From Oscillospiraceae bacterium (lineage in GTDB: Bacteria > Bacillota > Clostridia > Oscillospirales > Oscillospiraceae): a stretch of 64,000 nt of DNA. The stretch covers positions 31,115 through 95,114 of the forward strand of contig JAISXU010000081.1 of the NCBI GenBank assembly GCA_031270395.1, in the 5' to 3' direction. This document shows, piece after piece, positions 37,095 through 46,289 of the stretch. The notes below the pieces were generated by a model. The model did not search any database and had not been told where the DNA came from. It worked only from the letters and a program-made list of their open reading frames with translations. Made by a program: the position numbers and the translations under genes. Numbering within the stretch: position 1 is the stretch's first letter; every line of letters starts with the position of its first letter.

Positions 37095-37855
37095 ACGGCC
37101 TTACTCACCTCCGGTTCCCTGAAAACTCCCAGCGGGTAATACGGTATCATGTTCGAGCCGACCCATTTCATGGCGTCGGCGGGCGTCAGCCCCCAGTTTG
37201 TGGGGCAGGTGGACAGAAATTCCACGAACGTGAACCCGAGGCGCTTCTCCTGTATCTCCAGCGCGCGCCGCACGGCTTTTTTCGCGGCGCGTATGTGCGC
37301 CGGGGAGTCGAGCGCCACGCGCTCGACGTAGACGGCGCCGTCGAGCGACGACAGCAACTCGCAGACGCGTATGGGACTGCCGGCCTGCGCGACGGTTCGC
37401 CCCTCCTGCGACGTGGTGGAGCGCTGCCCTATGAGCGTGGTGGGCGCCATCTGTCCGCCTGTCATACCGTATATGCAGTTGTTTATGAAAAAGGTGGTGA
37501 ACTTCTCGCCCCGGGCGGCCGCGTGTATTATCTCAGCCGTCCCGATGGACGCGAGATCGCCGTCCCCCTGATACGTGAAGACTGTCTTGTCGGGATGCAC
37601 CCTGCGTATCCCGGAGGCGACGGCGGGCGCGCGCCCGTGCGCCGACTCGCACATATCCACGTTCATGAACTTGTGGGCCTGCACGCTGCACCCGATGGGC
37701 GCCACGCCTATGGCGTCGCCCAGCTTGCCCAGCTCGTCGAGCGTCTCGGTTACCAATCTGTGCGCTATGCCGTGCGTACAGCCGGGACAGTAGCTGGTGT
37801 CCACCCTGCACATGCCCTTTGTATATGTAAATACCGGTTTCAACTTACGACACAT
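37091..37855 (-). CDS. 2-oxoacid:ferredoxin oxidoreductase beta subunit (TPP-binding)
   Basis: YCPGCTHGIAHRLV; GRAPAVASGIRRVHPDKTVFTYQGDGDLASIGTAE. Confidence 0.93.
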   Translation of the reverse strand: MCRKLKPVFTYTKGMCRVDTSYCPGCTHGIAHRLVTETLDELGKLGDAIGVAPIGCSVQAHKFMNVDMCESAHGRAPAVASGIRRVHPDKTVFTYQGDGDLASIGTAEIIHAAARGEKFTTFFINNCIYGMTGGQMAPTTLIGQRSTTSQEGRTVAQAGSPIRVCELLSSLDGAVYVERVALDSPAHIRAAKKAVRRALEIQEKRLGFTFVEFLSTCPTNWGLTPADAMKWVGSNMIPYYPLGVFREPEVSKAV

Positions 37856-37884
37856 CCTTCAAGTCGTATGTAATGACGCAGTCA

Positions 37885-38973
37885 TCACGTACGGATATAT
37901 TCCTTAAATATAGCCTCCGCCCTGTCGGCGAGCTCCAGCGAGGTCGGTATCATGCCGCCCGTGCGGTGTATGAGTCTGACGGGAAGGCGCTTTCCGACGC
38001 CTATCCTCACGTCCTCTATCATCTGTCCCATCGACAGCTCCGCGGAAATTACCACTTTTGTACGCGGCCCTATCTTGTCAAACTCCCCATATGGGAACGG
38101 CCACAGTGAGACAGGGCGTATGAGTCCGGCCGATATGCCGCGCTCCGCCAGTATCTCGACGGCTTCCTTCGCTATTCGTGCGACGGTGCCGAAGGCCACA
38201 AGGACGATGTCGGCGTCCTCCACGCCGACGCTCTCCGCCGCGACGAGCTCTCGTTCGGCGCGCGCGTACTTCTCGAAAAGCTTCTCGACGTGCGCCTCGA
38301 GGTCGTCGGGCTGCATACGCAGGGACTTGACCACGTTTTTGCGCGAATCGTCGTCCCCGTAGCCCGTTATGGCCCACGGCTTGCGGGCGCGTATCCCCTG
38401 CGGCTCGTCAAACGGACGCTGCTCCGGAAGCGTGACGGGCTCCATCATCTGGCCCAGTATGCCGTCCGCGAATATCATGACCGGGTTGCGCCACTTCTCG
38501 GCGAGCGGCGCGGCGTTATATATGAGATCGACCGCCTCCTGTATTCCCGAGGGCGCGAATACGGGTATCCTGTAGTCGCCGTTGCCGCCTCCGCGCGTCG
38601 CCTGAAAGTAGTCCGCCTGCCCGGGCTGTATGCCGCCTATGCCCGGCCCCCCGCGTGAAACGTTGAGCGCGACGAGCGGCGCCTCCGCCGAGCACAGAAA
38701 GCTCATCCCTTCCTGCATCAGGGCTATGCCGGGCGAGGACGACGATATGAAGACGCTGCCGCCGGCGGCGCTCGCCCCATAGGCCATGTTTATCGCCCCG
38801 AGCTCGCTCTCGGCCTGTAAAAACGTCCCGCCCCTCTTTGGAAGCTCGCGCGATATGTACTCGGGTATCTCGCTCTGAGGCGTGATCGGATACCCGAAGT
38901 AGAACCGGCAGCCTCCGCGTATGGCGGCCTCGGCGAACGCCTCGTTGCCCTTCATCAGCACTTTTTCGCCCAT
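37885..38973 (-). CDS. 2-oxoacid:ferredoxin oxidoreductase alpha subunit (VorB/KorA-type)
   Basis: MKGNEAFAEAAIRGGCRFYFGYPITPQSEIPEYISRELPKRGGTFLQAESELGAINMAYGASAAGG. Confidence 0.93.
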   Translation of the reverse strand: MGEKVLMKGNEAFAEAAIRGGCRFYFGYPITPQSEIPEYISRELPKRGGTFLQAESELGAINMAYGASAAGGSVFISSSSPGIALMQEGMSFLCSAEAPLVALNVSRGGPGIGGIQPGQADYFQATRGGGNGDYRIPVFAPSGIQEAVDLIYNAAPLAEKWRNPVMIFADGILGQMMEPVTLPEQRPFDEPQGIRARKPWAITGYGDDDSRKNVVKSLRMQPDDLEAHVEKLFEKYARAERELVAAESVGVEDADIVLVAFGTVARIAKEAVEILAERGISAGLIRPVSLWPFPYGEFDKIGPRTKVVISAELSMGQMIEDVRIGVGKRLPVRLIHRTGGMIPTSLELADRAEAIFKEYIRT

Positions 38974-39194
38974 CAGTCGTCGTCCCCCCTGTATATGGAT
39001 ATAGCGCCGTCCGGACAGACGAGGGCGCACGACTGACAGCCGACGCACTCCTCCTGCCGCGTTATCGACGCGGGCGAATACCCCTTGTCATTGATCGTGT
39101 CGCTCGGGGCTATGAGCCCCTTTGGACAGTATGCGGCGCACAGCTCGCACCCCTTGCACACCTCGCCGTCAAACATAACTATAAATCCAGCCAT
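38973..39194 (-). CDS. 4Fe-4S ferredoxin / delta subunit of 2-oxoacid oxidoreductase
   Basis: CKGCELCAAYCPKG and CVGCQSCALVCPDGAI. Confidence 0.92.
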   Translation of the reverse strand: MAGFIVMFDGEVCKGCELCAAYCPKGLIAPSDTINDKGYSPASITRQEECVGCQSCALVCPDGAISIYRGDDD

Positions 39195-39316
39195 AGCGTA
39201 ACCACCCCATTACGAATTGTGAATCCGATTTATCTGTAAGCCCCGCGGGGCGCGCCCGGCGGGAACCGACCCGCCGCCGCTCAATTAAAACGGCTTTGTT
39301 ATTCTAACCGCGATGT

Positions 39317-40024
39317 TCATTGCCAGCTCTCCCGCATATACATCCCGAGAGGAAAGAGTCTCCCGCCAAGCTCCGACAGCTCCTCCGGACGCAATAGCGG
39401 CGCCGGATAGCAGTCGCACAGGAGCGCTCTGCCCGTCGCCCCGCACACGCGCTCACAGAGCTCGTGTCCCCGCCTGACCGTATCGGCCGTCGTCTCGCGC
39501 AGCAGATGGCAGTTGTTGACGACGTATTCGACGCGCAGACCCGTCGCGGCCTCGATGGCCTCTATATGGCTGACGGCGCCCTCCGCGGAGGACGTCTCCG
39601 GCCTGTTGGCGTTTACGACCGCGAGGACGGCGGTAATGTCCGCCCTGAAATACTTTCCAAACTGGTTGAGTACGAGAGCCCCGCTGTCGTTGCCGCCCGC
39701 GTCGATGAGCGTCAGGCACCCGGGATCCTCAAGCGGCGCGCGCGCGGCGGCCCCGAGCGCGGGCAGCTCCGCCGTTATCTCCTCGCGGTACAGGCTCCCG
39801 TATACGGCGACGCCCGCCCCCTCCAGGAGAGACCTCCGCTCACGCGAGCGGAAGTAGGGGTTGGCTATGTCGAGATCGATGAGCGCTAGTCCCGGATAGC
39901 CGCGCTCCCCGGACGCCAGCGCCATAGCGAGACTCACGGCAAATTCCGTCTTACCGCTGCCGTAGTGCCCCGTGATGATGATAACACGCCGCCCGGGCGG
40001 CAGAGGCGTGGCGCTTTCGGACAT
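39317..40024 (-). CDS. P-loop (MinD/ParA-like) ATP-binding protein
   Basis: IIITGHYGSGKTEFAVSLAMALA; ALIDLDIANPYFRSRE. Confidence 0.8.
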   Translation of the reverse strand: MSESATPLPPGRRVIIITGHYGSGKTEFAVSLAMALASGERGYPGLALIDLDIANPYFRSRERRSLLEGAGVAVYGSLYREEITAELPALGAAARAPLEDPGCLTLIDAGGNDSGALVLNQFGKYFRADITAVLAVVNANRPETSSAEGAVSHIEAIEAATGLRVEYVVNNCHLLRETTADTVRRGHELCERVCGATGRALLCDCYPAPLLRPEELSELGGRLFPLGMYMRESWQ

Positions 40025-40194
40025 GACCGGTTCCTTTCGGCGCGGCAAGCCCGCCGCCGACGGCGCCGCCAAACCGCGTCCCGCGCGGTGGCGCCACGGC
40101 TCGACGTCCGCTCGCCGTCTGTGATACGGATATTCTATATATATCCGTCCCGTTTGTCAAGGCGGGGGCACGCGGGATAATTTCGTCGTGAATA

Positions 40195-40230
40195 ATTTCG
40201 TTTGTTACGGCGAAGCCGTGACACACGAAA
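40195..40230. repeat. Palindromic copy of the dispersed TTTCGTTTGTTACGGC motif
   Basis: TTTCGTTTGTTACGGC-GAA-GCCGTGACACACGAAA, 2 mismatches in 16. Confidence 0.75.
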
Positions 40231-40242
40231 TGAAGATAATCT

Positions 40243-40271
40243 TTGACAAACCGACCTCACAAGGGTATAAT
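40243..40271 (+). promoter_or_regulatory. Consensus sigma-A promoter upstream of serC
   Basis: TTGACA (40243-40248) - 17 nt - TATAAT (40266-40271). Confidence 0.85.
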
Positions 40272-40305
40272 ACGATACAATATTTTGTGGAAGGTTGGTG
40301 CCGCG

Positions 40306-41394
40306 ATGCCCGGCGAGAGGATATATAATTTTTCAGCGGGTCCCTCCGTGCTGCCGCTGTCCGTGCTTGAACGCGCGGCGGGCGAGATGACAAACTACCG
40401 TGGCTGTGGTATGTCCGTCATGGAGATGAGTCATCGGAGCCGCGTGTATCTGTCTATTTTTGAGGAGACAAAGGCGGACTTGAAACGGCTGCTGCGCGTA
40501 CCGGACACGCACGAAATACTGTTTATGCACGGAGGCGCCACGTTTCAGTTTTCCGCCGTTCCGCTGAACCTGATAGGCCGGACGGGCCGCGCCGACTACG
40601 CCATTACCGGCAACTTTTCCGATTTGGCCGCGAAGGAGGCGAGGAAGTACGGAGACGTCGGGATAGCCGCCACCTCCGAGGCTTCGGGCCACACTACGAT
40701 ACCGGCGCAGTCCGAGCTCCGCGTTTCGGACGGCGCGTCGTATTTCTATTACTGCGCCAACAACACGATATACGGCACGGAGTGGAAGTACGTGCCCGAC
40801 GCGGGCGGCGTTCCGCTCGTCGCCGATATGTCGTCAAATATCCTGTCCGCGCCGCTGGACGTCTCGAGCTTTGGAGTGATATTCGCCGGCGTGCAGAAAA
40901 ATATGGCGCCCGCCGGAATGGCGGCGGTGATAATCGACCGGAAGCTTCTCGACTCACAGCTCCCGTACACGCCGAATATTATGAGCTACCGCGCGGCGAC
41001 GGACGCCGACTCCATGCTGAACACTCCCCCGTGCTACACGATATATATGCTCGGACTGATGCTCAAATGGCTCGACGGACAGGGCGGCGTCGAGGGGATG
41101 GAGCGCATAAAGTCGGCAAAGGCGAGGATCCTCTACGATTTCCTCGACGACAGCCGCATGTTCCGGGGCTGCGCCGCCGCGGAGGCGCGTTCCGATATGA
41201 ACGTCACGTTCAGGACGCAGCGCGAGGAGCTAGACGCGAAATTTGTCGGGGAGGCCGAGCTCGCCGGATTCGTCAATCTCAAGGGCCACCGCAAGGTCGG
41301 CGGCATGCGCGCGTCCATCTATAACGCCATGCCGTCCGAGGGCGTCTCAAAGCTCGTGGACTTTATGGCAAAATTCGAAAGGGAAAACAGATAG
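40306..41394 (+). CDS. serC: Phosphoserine aminotransferase
   Basis: RIYNFSAGPSVLPLSVLERAAGEMTNYRGCGMSVMEMSHRSRVY. Confidence 0.96.
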   Translation: MPGERIYNFSAGPSVLPLSVLERAAGEMTNYRGCGMSVMEMSHRSRVYLSIFEETKADLKRLLRVPDTHEILFMHGGATFQFSAVPLNLIGRTGRADYAITGNFSDLAAKEARKYGDVGIAATSEASGHTTIPAQSELRVSDGASYFYYCANNTIYGTEWKYVPDAGGVPLVADMSSNILSAPLDVSSFGVIFAGVQKNMAPAGMAAVIIDRKLLDSQLPYTPNIMSYRAATDADSMLNTPPCYTIYMLGLMLKWLDGQGGVEGMERIKSAKARILYDFLDDSRMFRGCAAAEARSDMNVTFRTQREELDAKFVGEAELAGFVNLKGHRKVGGMRASIYNAMPSEGVSKLVDFMAKFERENR

Positions 41395-41406
41395 GGGTTT
41401 CTATTT

Positions 41407-42576
41407 ATGTATAAAATCAGAACGCTCAACGCCATATCGCCCGCCGGCTTCGAGTCCCTTGATACGACGCGATACTCCGTCTCGGACGACGAGAAGAACC
41501 CGGACGTCATTCTGGTGAGGTCGGCGACGATGCACGATATGGAGTTCGGGCCGGAGCTTCTCTGCATAGCGCGGGCCGGCGCGGGCACGAACAATATACC
41601 TATAGACAGGTGCGGCGAGCGCGGCATCATCGTGTTCAACACGCCCGGCGCGAACGCCGAGGCAGTCAAGGAACTCGTTATGTGCTCGCTCTTTCTCTCG
41701 TCGCGCGATATCACGGGCGGAATCGAGTGGGTAAAGAGCATAGCGTCCAGAGGCGACGAAATATCGGCGCTCGTCGAAAAGGGCAAGAACGCCTTTTCGG
41801 GCCCCGAAATCCACGGTAAAACGCTCGGCGTTATCGGTCTGGGCGCCGTGGGCGCGAAGACGGCGCATGCCGCCCATTCGCTCGGCATGAGGGTGTACGG
41901 CTACGACCCGTATCTCTCCGTAGACGCCGCGTGGCGCCTCTCGTCCCACATATTGCACGCGCGCGATCTCGACACCATATACGCGAATTCCGATTATATA
42001 ACCATCCACGTGCCGTATCTCGACGCCACTCACAGATTGATAGACAGCAGGGCGATTGCGAAAATGCGGGACGGCGTGCGAATAGTCAACCTCGCCCGCG
42101 CGGAGCTTGTCAGCGACGACGACGTCCTGGAGGCGATTGCCGCAAAGAAGATCGCGTGTTATGTGACCGACTTCCCGAACGCAAAGATGGCGAACGCGGA
42201 AGGAGTCGTCGCGATACCGCATCTGGGCGCGTCCACCCCGGAGAGCGAGGACAACTGCGCGCAAATGGCTGTGCGCGAGATTGTCGATTATATCGAAAAC
42301 GGGAATATAATCAACTCCGTCAACATGCCGTTTGTCATGCTTCCGAGAACGGGCGATATGCGCATTTGCGTTATCCACAAGAATATACCGGACATGATAT
42401 CCAAAATAACGGGCGCCGTTTCGGCGTGCGGCATAAACATTGAGAACATGATAAACGCCGGCTCCAAAGGACGCGGCGAGGCGTACACCGTCATAGACGC
42501 AAGCTCCGTCGCGCCGGGGCTCGCCGGCGCGATACGCGCCATCGACGGCGTCATCAGGGTGCGCGTTCTGGAGTGA
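41407..42576 (+). CDS. serA: D-3-phosphoglycerate dehydrogenase (with C-terminal ACT domain)
   Basis: ARAGAGTNNIPIDRCGERGIIVFNTPGANAEAVKELV; VIGLGAVGAKTAHAAHSLGM. Confidence 0.94.
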   Translation: MYKIRTLNAISPAGFESLDTTRYSVSDDEKNPDVILVRSATMHDMEFGPELLCIARAGAGTNNIPIDRCGERGIIVFNTPGANAEAVKELVMCSLFLSSRDITGGIEWVKSIASRGDEISALVEKGKNAFSGPEIHGKTLGVIGLGAVGAKTAHAAHSLGMRVYGYDPYLSVDAAWRLSSHILHARDLDTIYANSDYITIHVPYLDATHRLIDSRAIAKMRDGVRIVNLARAELVSDDDVLEAIAAKKIACYVTDFPNAKMANAEGVVAIPHLGASTPESEDNCAQMAVREIVDYIENGNIINSVNMPFVMLPRTGDMRICVIHKNIPDMISKITGAVSACGINIENMINAGSKGRGEAYTVIDASSVAPGLAGAIRAIDGVIRVRVLE

Positions 42577-42594
42577 CACAGGGGTTTTTGGGGG

Positions 42595-43527
42595 ATGCCT
42601 ATGGAAACTCGACCTCTTAAAAAGCTTATGCTGGTCGTAAACCCGTATTCCGGGCGCGGTCTGGCCAATTCCACTCTCGGGGTAATCGTCAACAGACTCT
42701 GTGACAACGGGTTTTGCGTCACGGTGTATATGACCGGAGTCTTCAGCGCCGAGAGCCTGACGTCCCGGTTTGGCCGGAACTACGACGTCATCGTGTGCGT
42801 CGGGGGGGACGGTACGCTCAGCGGCGCCGTCTCCGGACTGATGGAACTCGCGTCGCCGCCGCCCGTCGGATATATCCCCACGGGCACGGCGAACGACGTC
42901 GCCAACACGCTCTCCCTCCCGCGCGATCCGCAGCTAGCCATACAGGCCATAATAAACGGCGTCTCGTCGCCGTTCGACGTCGGGCGTTTCGGGGATAAGT
43001 ATTTCACGTACATCGCGGCTTTCGGAGCCTTTACCGGCGCGTCGTATCTCACGCCCCAGAGCGCAAAGCGCGCGCTGGGGCACCTCGCGTATATCCTGAA
43101 CGGTCTGGCGGATCTGTCGGCGATAAAGCCGCGCCGCGCCGTCGTCGAGTATGACGGCGGAAGCGTGGACGGCAGCTTCATATTCGGGGCCGTCACAAAT
43201 TCGACCTCCGTCGCGGGGCTTGCGAGGCTGTCCCGTGACGACGTCGATCTGAGCGACGGCCTGTTTGAGGTCGTGCTCGTGCGTCAGCCCGTGTCGATCC
43301 GTGATTTGAGCGATATCATATCGAGCATACTCAAAAAAAACTACCAGTCCGACAACGTGCAGATGCTGCACACCTCGGAGGTGAGCTTCAAATTTGACGA
43401 GGCCGTCGCGTGGACGCTCGACGGCGAGGACGGCGGCACTCATACGCACGTGAGAATAGAAAACCGGACGCGTGCGGTGAAAATCCTCCTGAGCGGCGGC
43501 AACACGCCTCTCGGGGCGCGGGTCTGA
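42595..43527 (+). CDS. YegS/DgkB-family diacylglycerol/lipid kinase
   Basis: KLMLVVNPYSGRG; VCVGGDGTLSGAVSGLM; GYIPTGTANDVANTL. Confidence 0.92.
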   Translation: MPMETRPLKKLMLVVNPYSGRGLANSTLGVIVNRLCDNGFCVTVYMTGVFSAESLTSRFGRNYDVIVCVGGDGTLSGAVSGLMELASPPPVGYIPTGTANDVANTLSLPRDPQLAIQAIINGVSSPFDVGRFGDKYFTYIAAFGAFTGASYLTPQSAKRALGHLAYILNGLADLSAIKPRRAVVEYDGGSVDGSFIFGAVTNSTSVAGLARLSRDDVDLSDGLFEVVLVRQPVSIRDLSDIISSILKKNYQSDNVQMLHTSEVSFKFDEAVAWTLDGEDGGTHTHVRIENRTRAVKILLSGGNTPLGARV

Positions 43528-43530
43528 GCG

Positions 43531-44304
43531 ATGGTACTCAATGTTCTCGCCATCGGCGACGCGGTAGGCGAGGCCGGCCTTGACGTCCTGTCAAAAAAGC
43601 TGCGCGGCGTCAAGCGGTACAGGGACGTGGGCTTTACCGTGGCCAACGGGGAGAACGCGTCGGGCGTCGGCATCACTCCCGGTCAGGCCGAGAGGATGTT
43701 CGCGTCCGGCGTCGATGTGATAACGCTCGGCAATCACACGTGGAGCAGACGCGAGATATGCGATTATCTCGACGACGACGCGCGGATACTGCGCCCGGCG
43801 AACTACGCCCCGCAGGCGCCGGGACGCGGCTGGGGCGTGTACGGCACGCCTCTCGGCGACGTGTGCGTCATAAATCTGATCGGCAGATGTGATATGAAGT
43901 TTGGCAGCGAGAACCCGTTTCTCGAAGCCGACAGGATATTGGGGCGCCTGAGAACTAACATCGTACTCGTCGATTTTCACGCCGAGGCCACGAGCGAAAA
44001 GCTGTCGATGGCATATTATCTCGACGGGCGCGTCTCCGCCCTGTGGGGTACTCATACGCACGTGCAGACGTCGGACGGACGCGTTTTCCAAAACGGCATG
44101 GGGTATATCACCGACCTCGGCATGACGGGTGCGGTAAATTCGGTTATCGGTATAAAGCCCGAGTTATCAGTGTCCAACTTCCTCGGCAATCCGCCCGGAC
44201 GCCTCGAGGCGGCGTCCGGCGAGGCAAAGATCGAGTGCGCCGTTTTTGAGCTTGACGCCGGGACGGGGCGCTGCCTCTCCGTCGAAGCGCTGCGGATATT
44301 ATAG
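43531..44304 (+). CDS. TIGR00282-type metallophosphoesterase (YmdB family)
   Basis: NVLAIGDAVGEAGLDVLSKKL; ANGENASGVGITP; VITLGNHTWSRREI; VDFHAEATSEKLSMAYYLDGRVSALWGTHTHVQTSD. Confidence 0.93.
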   Translation: MVLNVLAIGDAVGEAGLDVLSKKLRGVKRYRDVGFTVANGENASGVGITPGQAERMFASGVDVITLGNHTWSRREICDYLDDDARILRPANYAPQAPGRGWGVYGTPLGDVCVINLIGRCDMKFGSENPFLEADRILGRLRTNIVLVDFHAEATSEKLSMAYYLDGRVSALWGTHTHVQTSDGRVFQNGMGYITDLGMTGAVNSVIGIKPELSVSNFLGNPPGRLEAASGEAKIECAVFELDAGTGRCLSVEALRIL

Positions 44305-44934
44305 CGGCGGTTTTCTTCTTATGCTTATTTTGGACTCCGTACCGCGTATGAGGCGTTTTATATTCTCGCTGTGACGCGCTATGACCAGCAGCGCGCACAG
44401 GAGCGCGACGACAAATTCGCGGACACCGCCCAGACCGAGCAGCAGCATCGAGACGGGATACGCCAGTACGCCCGTTATCGCTCCGAGCGACACAAAACGC
44501 GTCGTCAGCACCACCGCCGCAAAGACGCCCCACGACATGAGCGCTACGCGCCAGTCTATGATCCAGAGGATCGTTCCCACGGCCATCACTCCCTTGCCGC
44601 CGGAAAAATCGTACATCGCGGGAAAACAGTGGCCCAGCATCACGAAAAGCCCGGAGAACTGTCTGCCGAACAGCATCGCGCCGCCGCCCATGAATTTATA
44701 CATCAGCCATCCGCCGAACAGCACGGGCACGAGCGTCTTTGCCGCGTCGATCACCACGACGAGGGCGGCGCCGGACTTCCCGAAAACGCGGTAAAAGTTA
44801 GTCAGGCCGGGATTACCGCTTCCGAATTTTCTTATATCCTTGCGGTATATGCCCATAGAGGCTATTATGGCGCCATTCACACCGCCAAGCGCGTACGCGG
44901 GCAGCGCCATTATCAACAGCAGCAGATAAAACAA
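44299..44934 (-). CDS. plsY: Glycerol-3-phosphate acyltransferase PlsY
   Basis: DIRKFGSGNPGLTNFYRVFGKSGAALVVVIDAAKTLVPV; GHCFPAMYDFSGGKGV. Confidence 0.93.
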   Translation of the reverse strand: MFYLLLLIMALPAYALGGVNGAIIASMGIYRKDIRKFGSGNPGLTNFYRVFGKSGAALVVVIDAAKTLVPVLFGGWLMYKFMGGGAMLFGRQFSGLFVMLGHCFPAMYDFSGGKGVMAVGTILWIIDWRVALMSWGVFAAVVLTTRFVSLGAITGVLAYPVSMLLLGLGGVREFVVALLCALLVIARHSENIKRLIRGTESKISIRRKPPL

Positions 44935-44963
44935 ATTATATTTCCCCCGATTCCGACAAAATG

Positions 44964-46289
44964 TTACTGATCCCGGTCTTTTTGTCGCACGATAAGTCTG
45001 ACGGGTGTGCCCTCCAGGCCGAATACCGAGCGTATTCTGTTCTCGATATACCTCTTGTACGAGAAATGGAACAGTTTGGAGTCATTGCAGAAGCAGACAA
45101 AAGTCGGAGGGCGCACGCCCGCCTGAGTCATGTAGTATATCTTCAATCTGCGGCCCTTGTCGGACGGCGGCTGCATACGCGCCACGGCGTCGGCGAGGGC
45201 GTCGTTCAGCGAACCGGTGGAAACGCGCGTGAGCGCCTGACCGTTGACGTAGTTTATGAGCTCGAAGATACGCCCCACCCTCTGCCCGGTGAGCGCCGAT
45301 ATGAACAGCGTCGGAGAATACGCCATGAAGCTCAAATCCCTCTTTATGGCGTCCCGCGCTATATCCATCGTCCTGTGATCCTTTTCGACGAGGTCCCACT
45401 TGTTGGCGACGATCACGCTCGCCTTGCCGGCCTCGTGCGCGAGCCCCGCTACTTTTGTGTCCTGTTCCGTCACGCCCGCCGCCGCGTCGAGTACGACGAG
45501 ACACACGTCCGCCCGCTCTATCGCCATGTGCGCGCGCAGCACGGAAAAGCGTTCAAGTCTGCCGTCAACCTTTGATTTGCGCCTTATTCCCGCCGTATCG
45601 ATAAAAACATATCTGCCGGTCTCGTTTTCAAAGTCCGTGTTCACGGCGTCGCGTGTCGTGCCGGCCACATCGCTGACTATGACGCGATTCTCGCCTAGAA
45701 TTGCGTTCACGAGCGACGATTTTCCGACGTTGGGCTTACCTATGACCGCCACGCGCACCGCGTCGTCAACGCTTTCCGACTCCCCGCGCGGGGGAAAGCT
45801 CCGCTCGCACGCGTCGAGCAGATCGCCCGTGCCGTGTCCGTGCGCGGCGGATACGGCTATGGGCTCTCCCAGGCCGAGGGAGTAAAAATCGTATATATCC
45901 GGGTTTTCGGGGCCCGTCGAGTCCATCTTGTTCACGGCAAGCACGACGGGCTTTCCGGAGCGGAGCAGCAGCCGGGCGATGTCCTGATCCGCCGCCGTAA
46001 CTCCCGCCTTTATGTCGGCGACGAAGACCACGACGTCGGCAAAATCAATGGCAAGCATCGCCTGTTCGCGGATGAACAGAAGTATCTCGTCGTCGGCTGA
46101 GGGCTCGATCCCGCCCGTATCGACCAATGCGAACTCGCGGCCGTTCCAGTCCGAGACGGCGTACAGCCTGTCACGCGTCACGCCCGGCGTGTCCTCCACA
46201 ATAGAGAGACGGCGCCCGGCTATTCTGTTGAAGAGCATGGATTTGCCCACGTTCGGACGTCCGACAATGGCGATCAACGGTCTGCCCAC
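44964..46289 (-). CDS. der: Ribosome biogenesis GTPase Der (EngA)
   Basis: Two G domains: IVGRPNVGKSMLFNRI and VIGKPNVGKSSLVNAI; SVLRAHMAIERADVC. Confidence 0.97.
   Translation of the reverse strand: MGRPLIAIVGRPNVGKSMLFNRIAGRRLSIVEDTPGVTRDRLYAVSDWNGREFALVDTGGIEPSADDEILLFIREQAMLAIDFADVVVFVADIKAGVTAADQDIARLLLRSGKPVVLAVNKMDSTGPENPDIYDFYSLGLGEPIAVSAAHGHGTGDLLDACERSFPPRGESESVDDAVRVAVIGKPNVGKSSLVNAILGENRVIVSDVAGTTRDAVNTDFENETGRYVFIDTAGIRRKSKVDGRLERFSVLRAHMAIERADVCLVVLDAAAGVTEQDTKVAGLAHEAGKASVIVANKWDLVEKDHRTMDIARDAIKRDLSFMAYSPTLFISALTGQRVGRIFELINYVNGQALTRVSTGSLNDALADAVARMQPPSDKGRRLKIYYMTQAGVRPPTFVCFCNDSKLFHFSYKRYIENRIRSVFGLEGTPVRLIVRQKDRDQ

Noticed and set aside
41401-42579. 392-aa minus-strand ORF mirroring serA
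   Set aside because: Exact antisense of a clear phosphoglycerate dehydrogenase.
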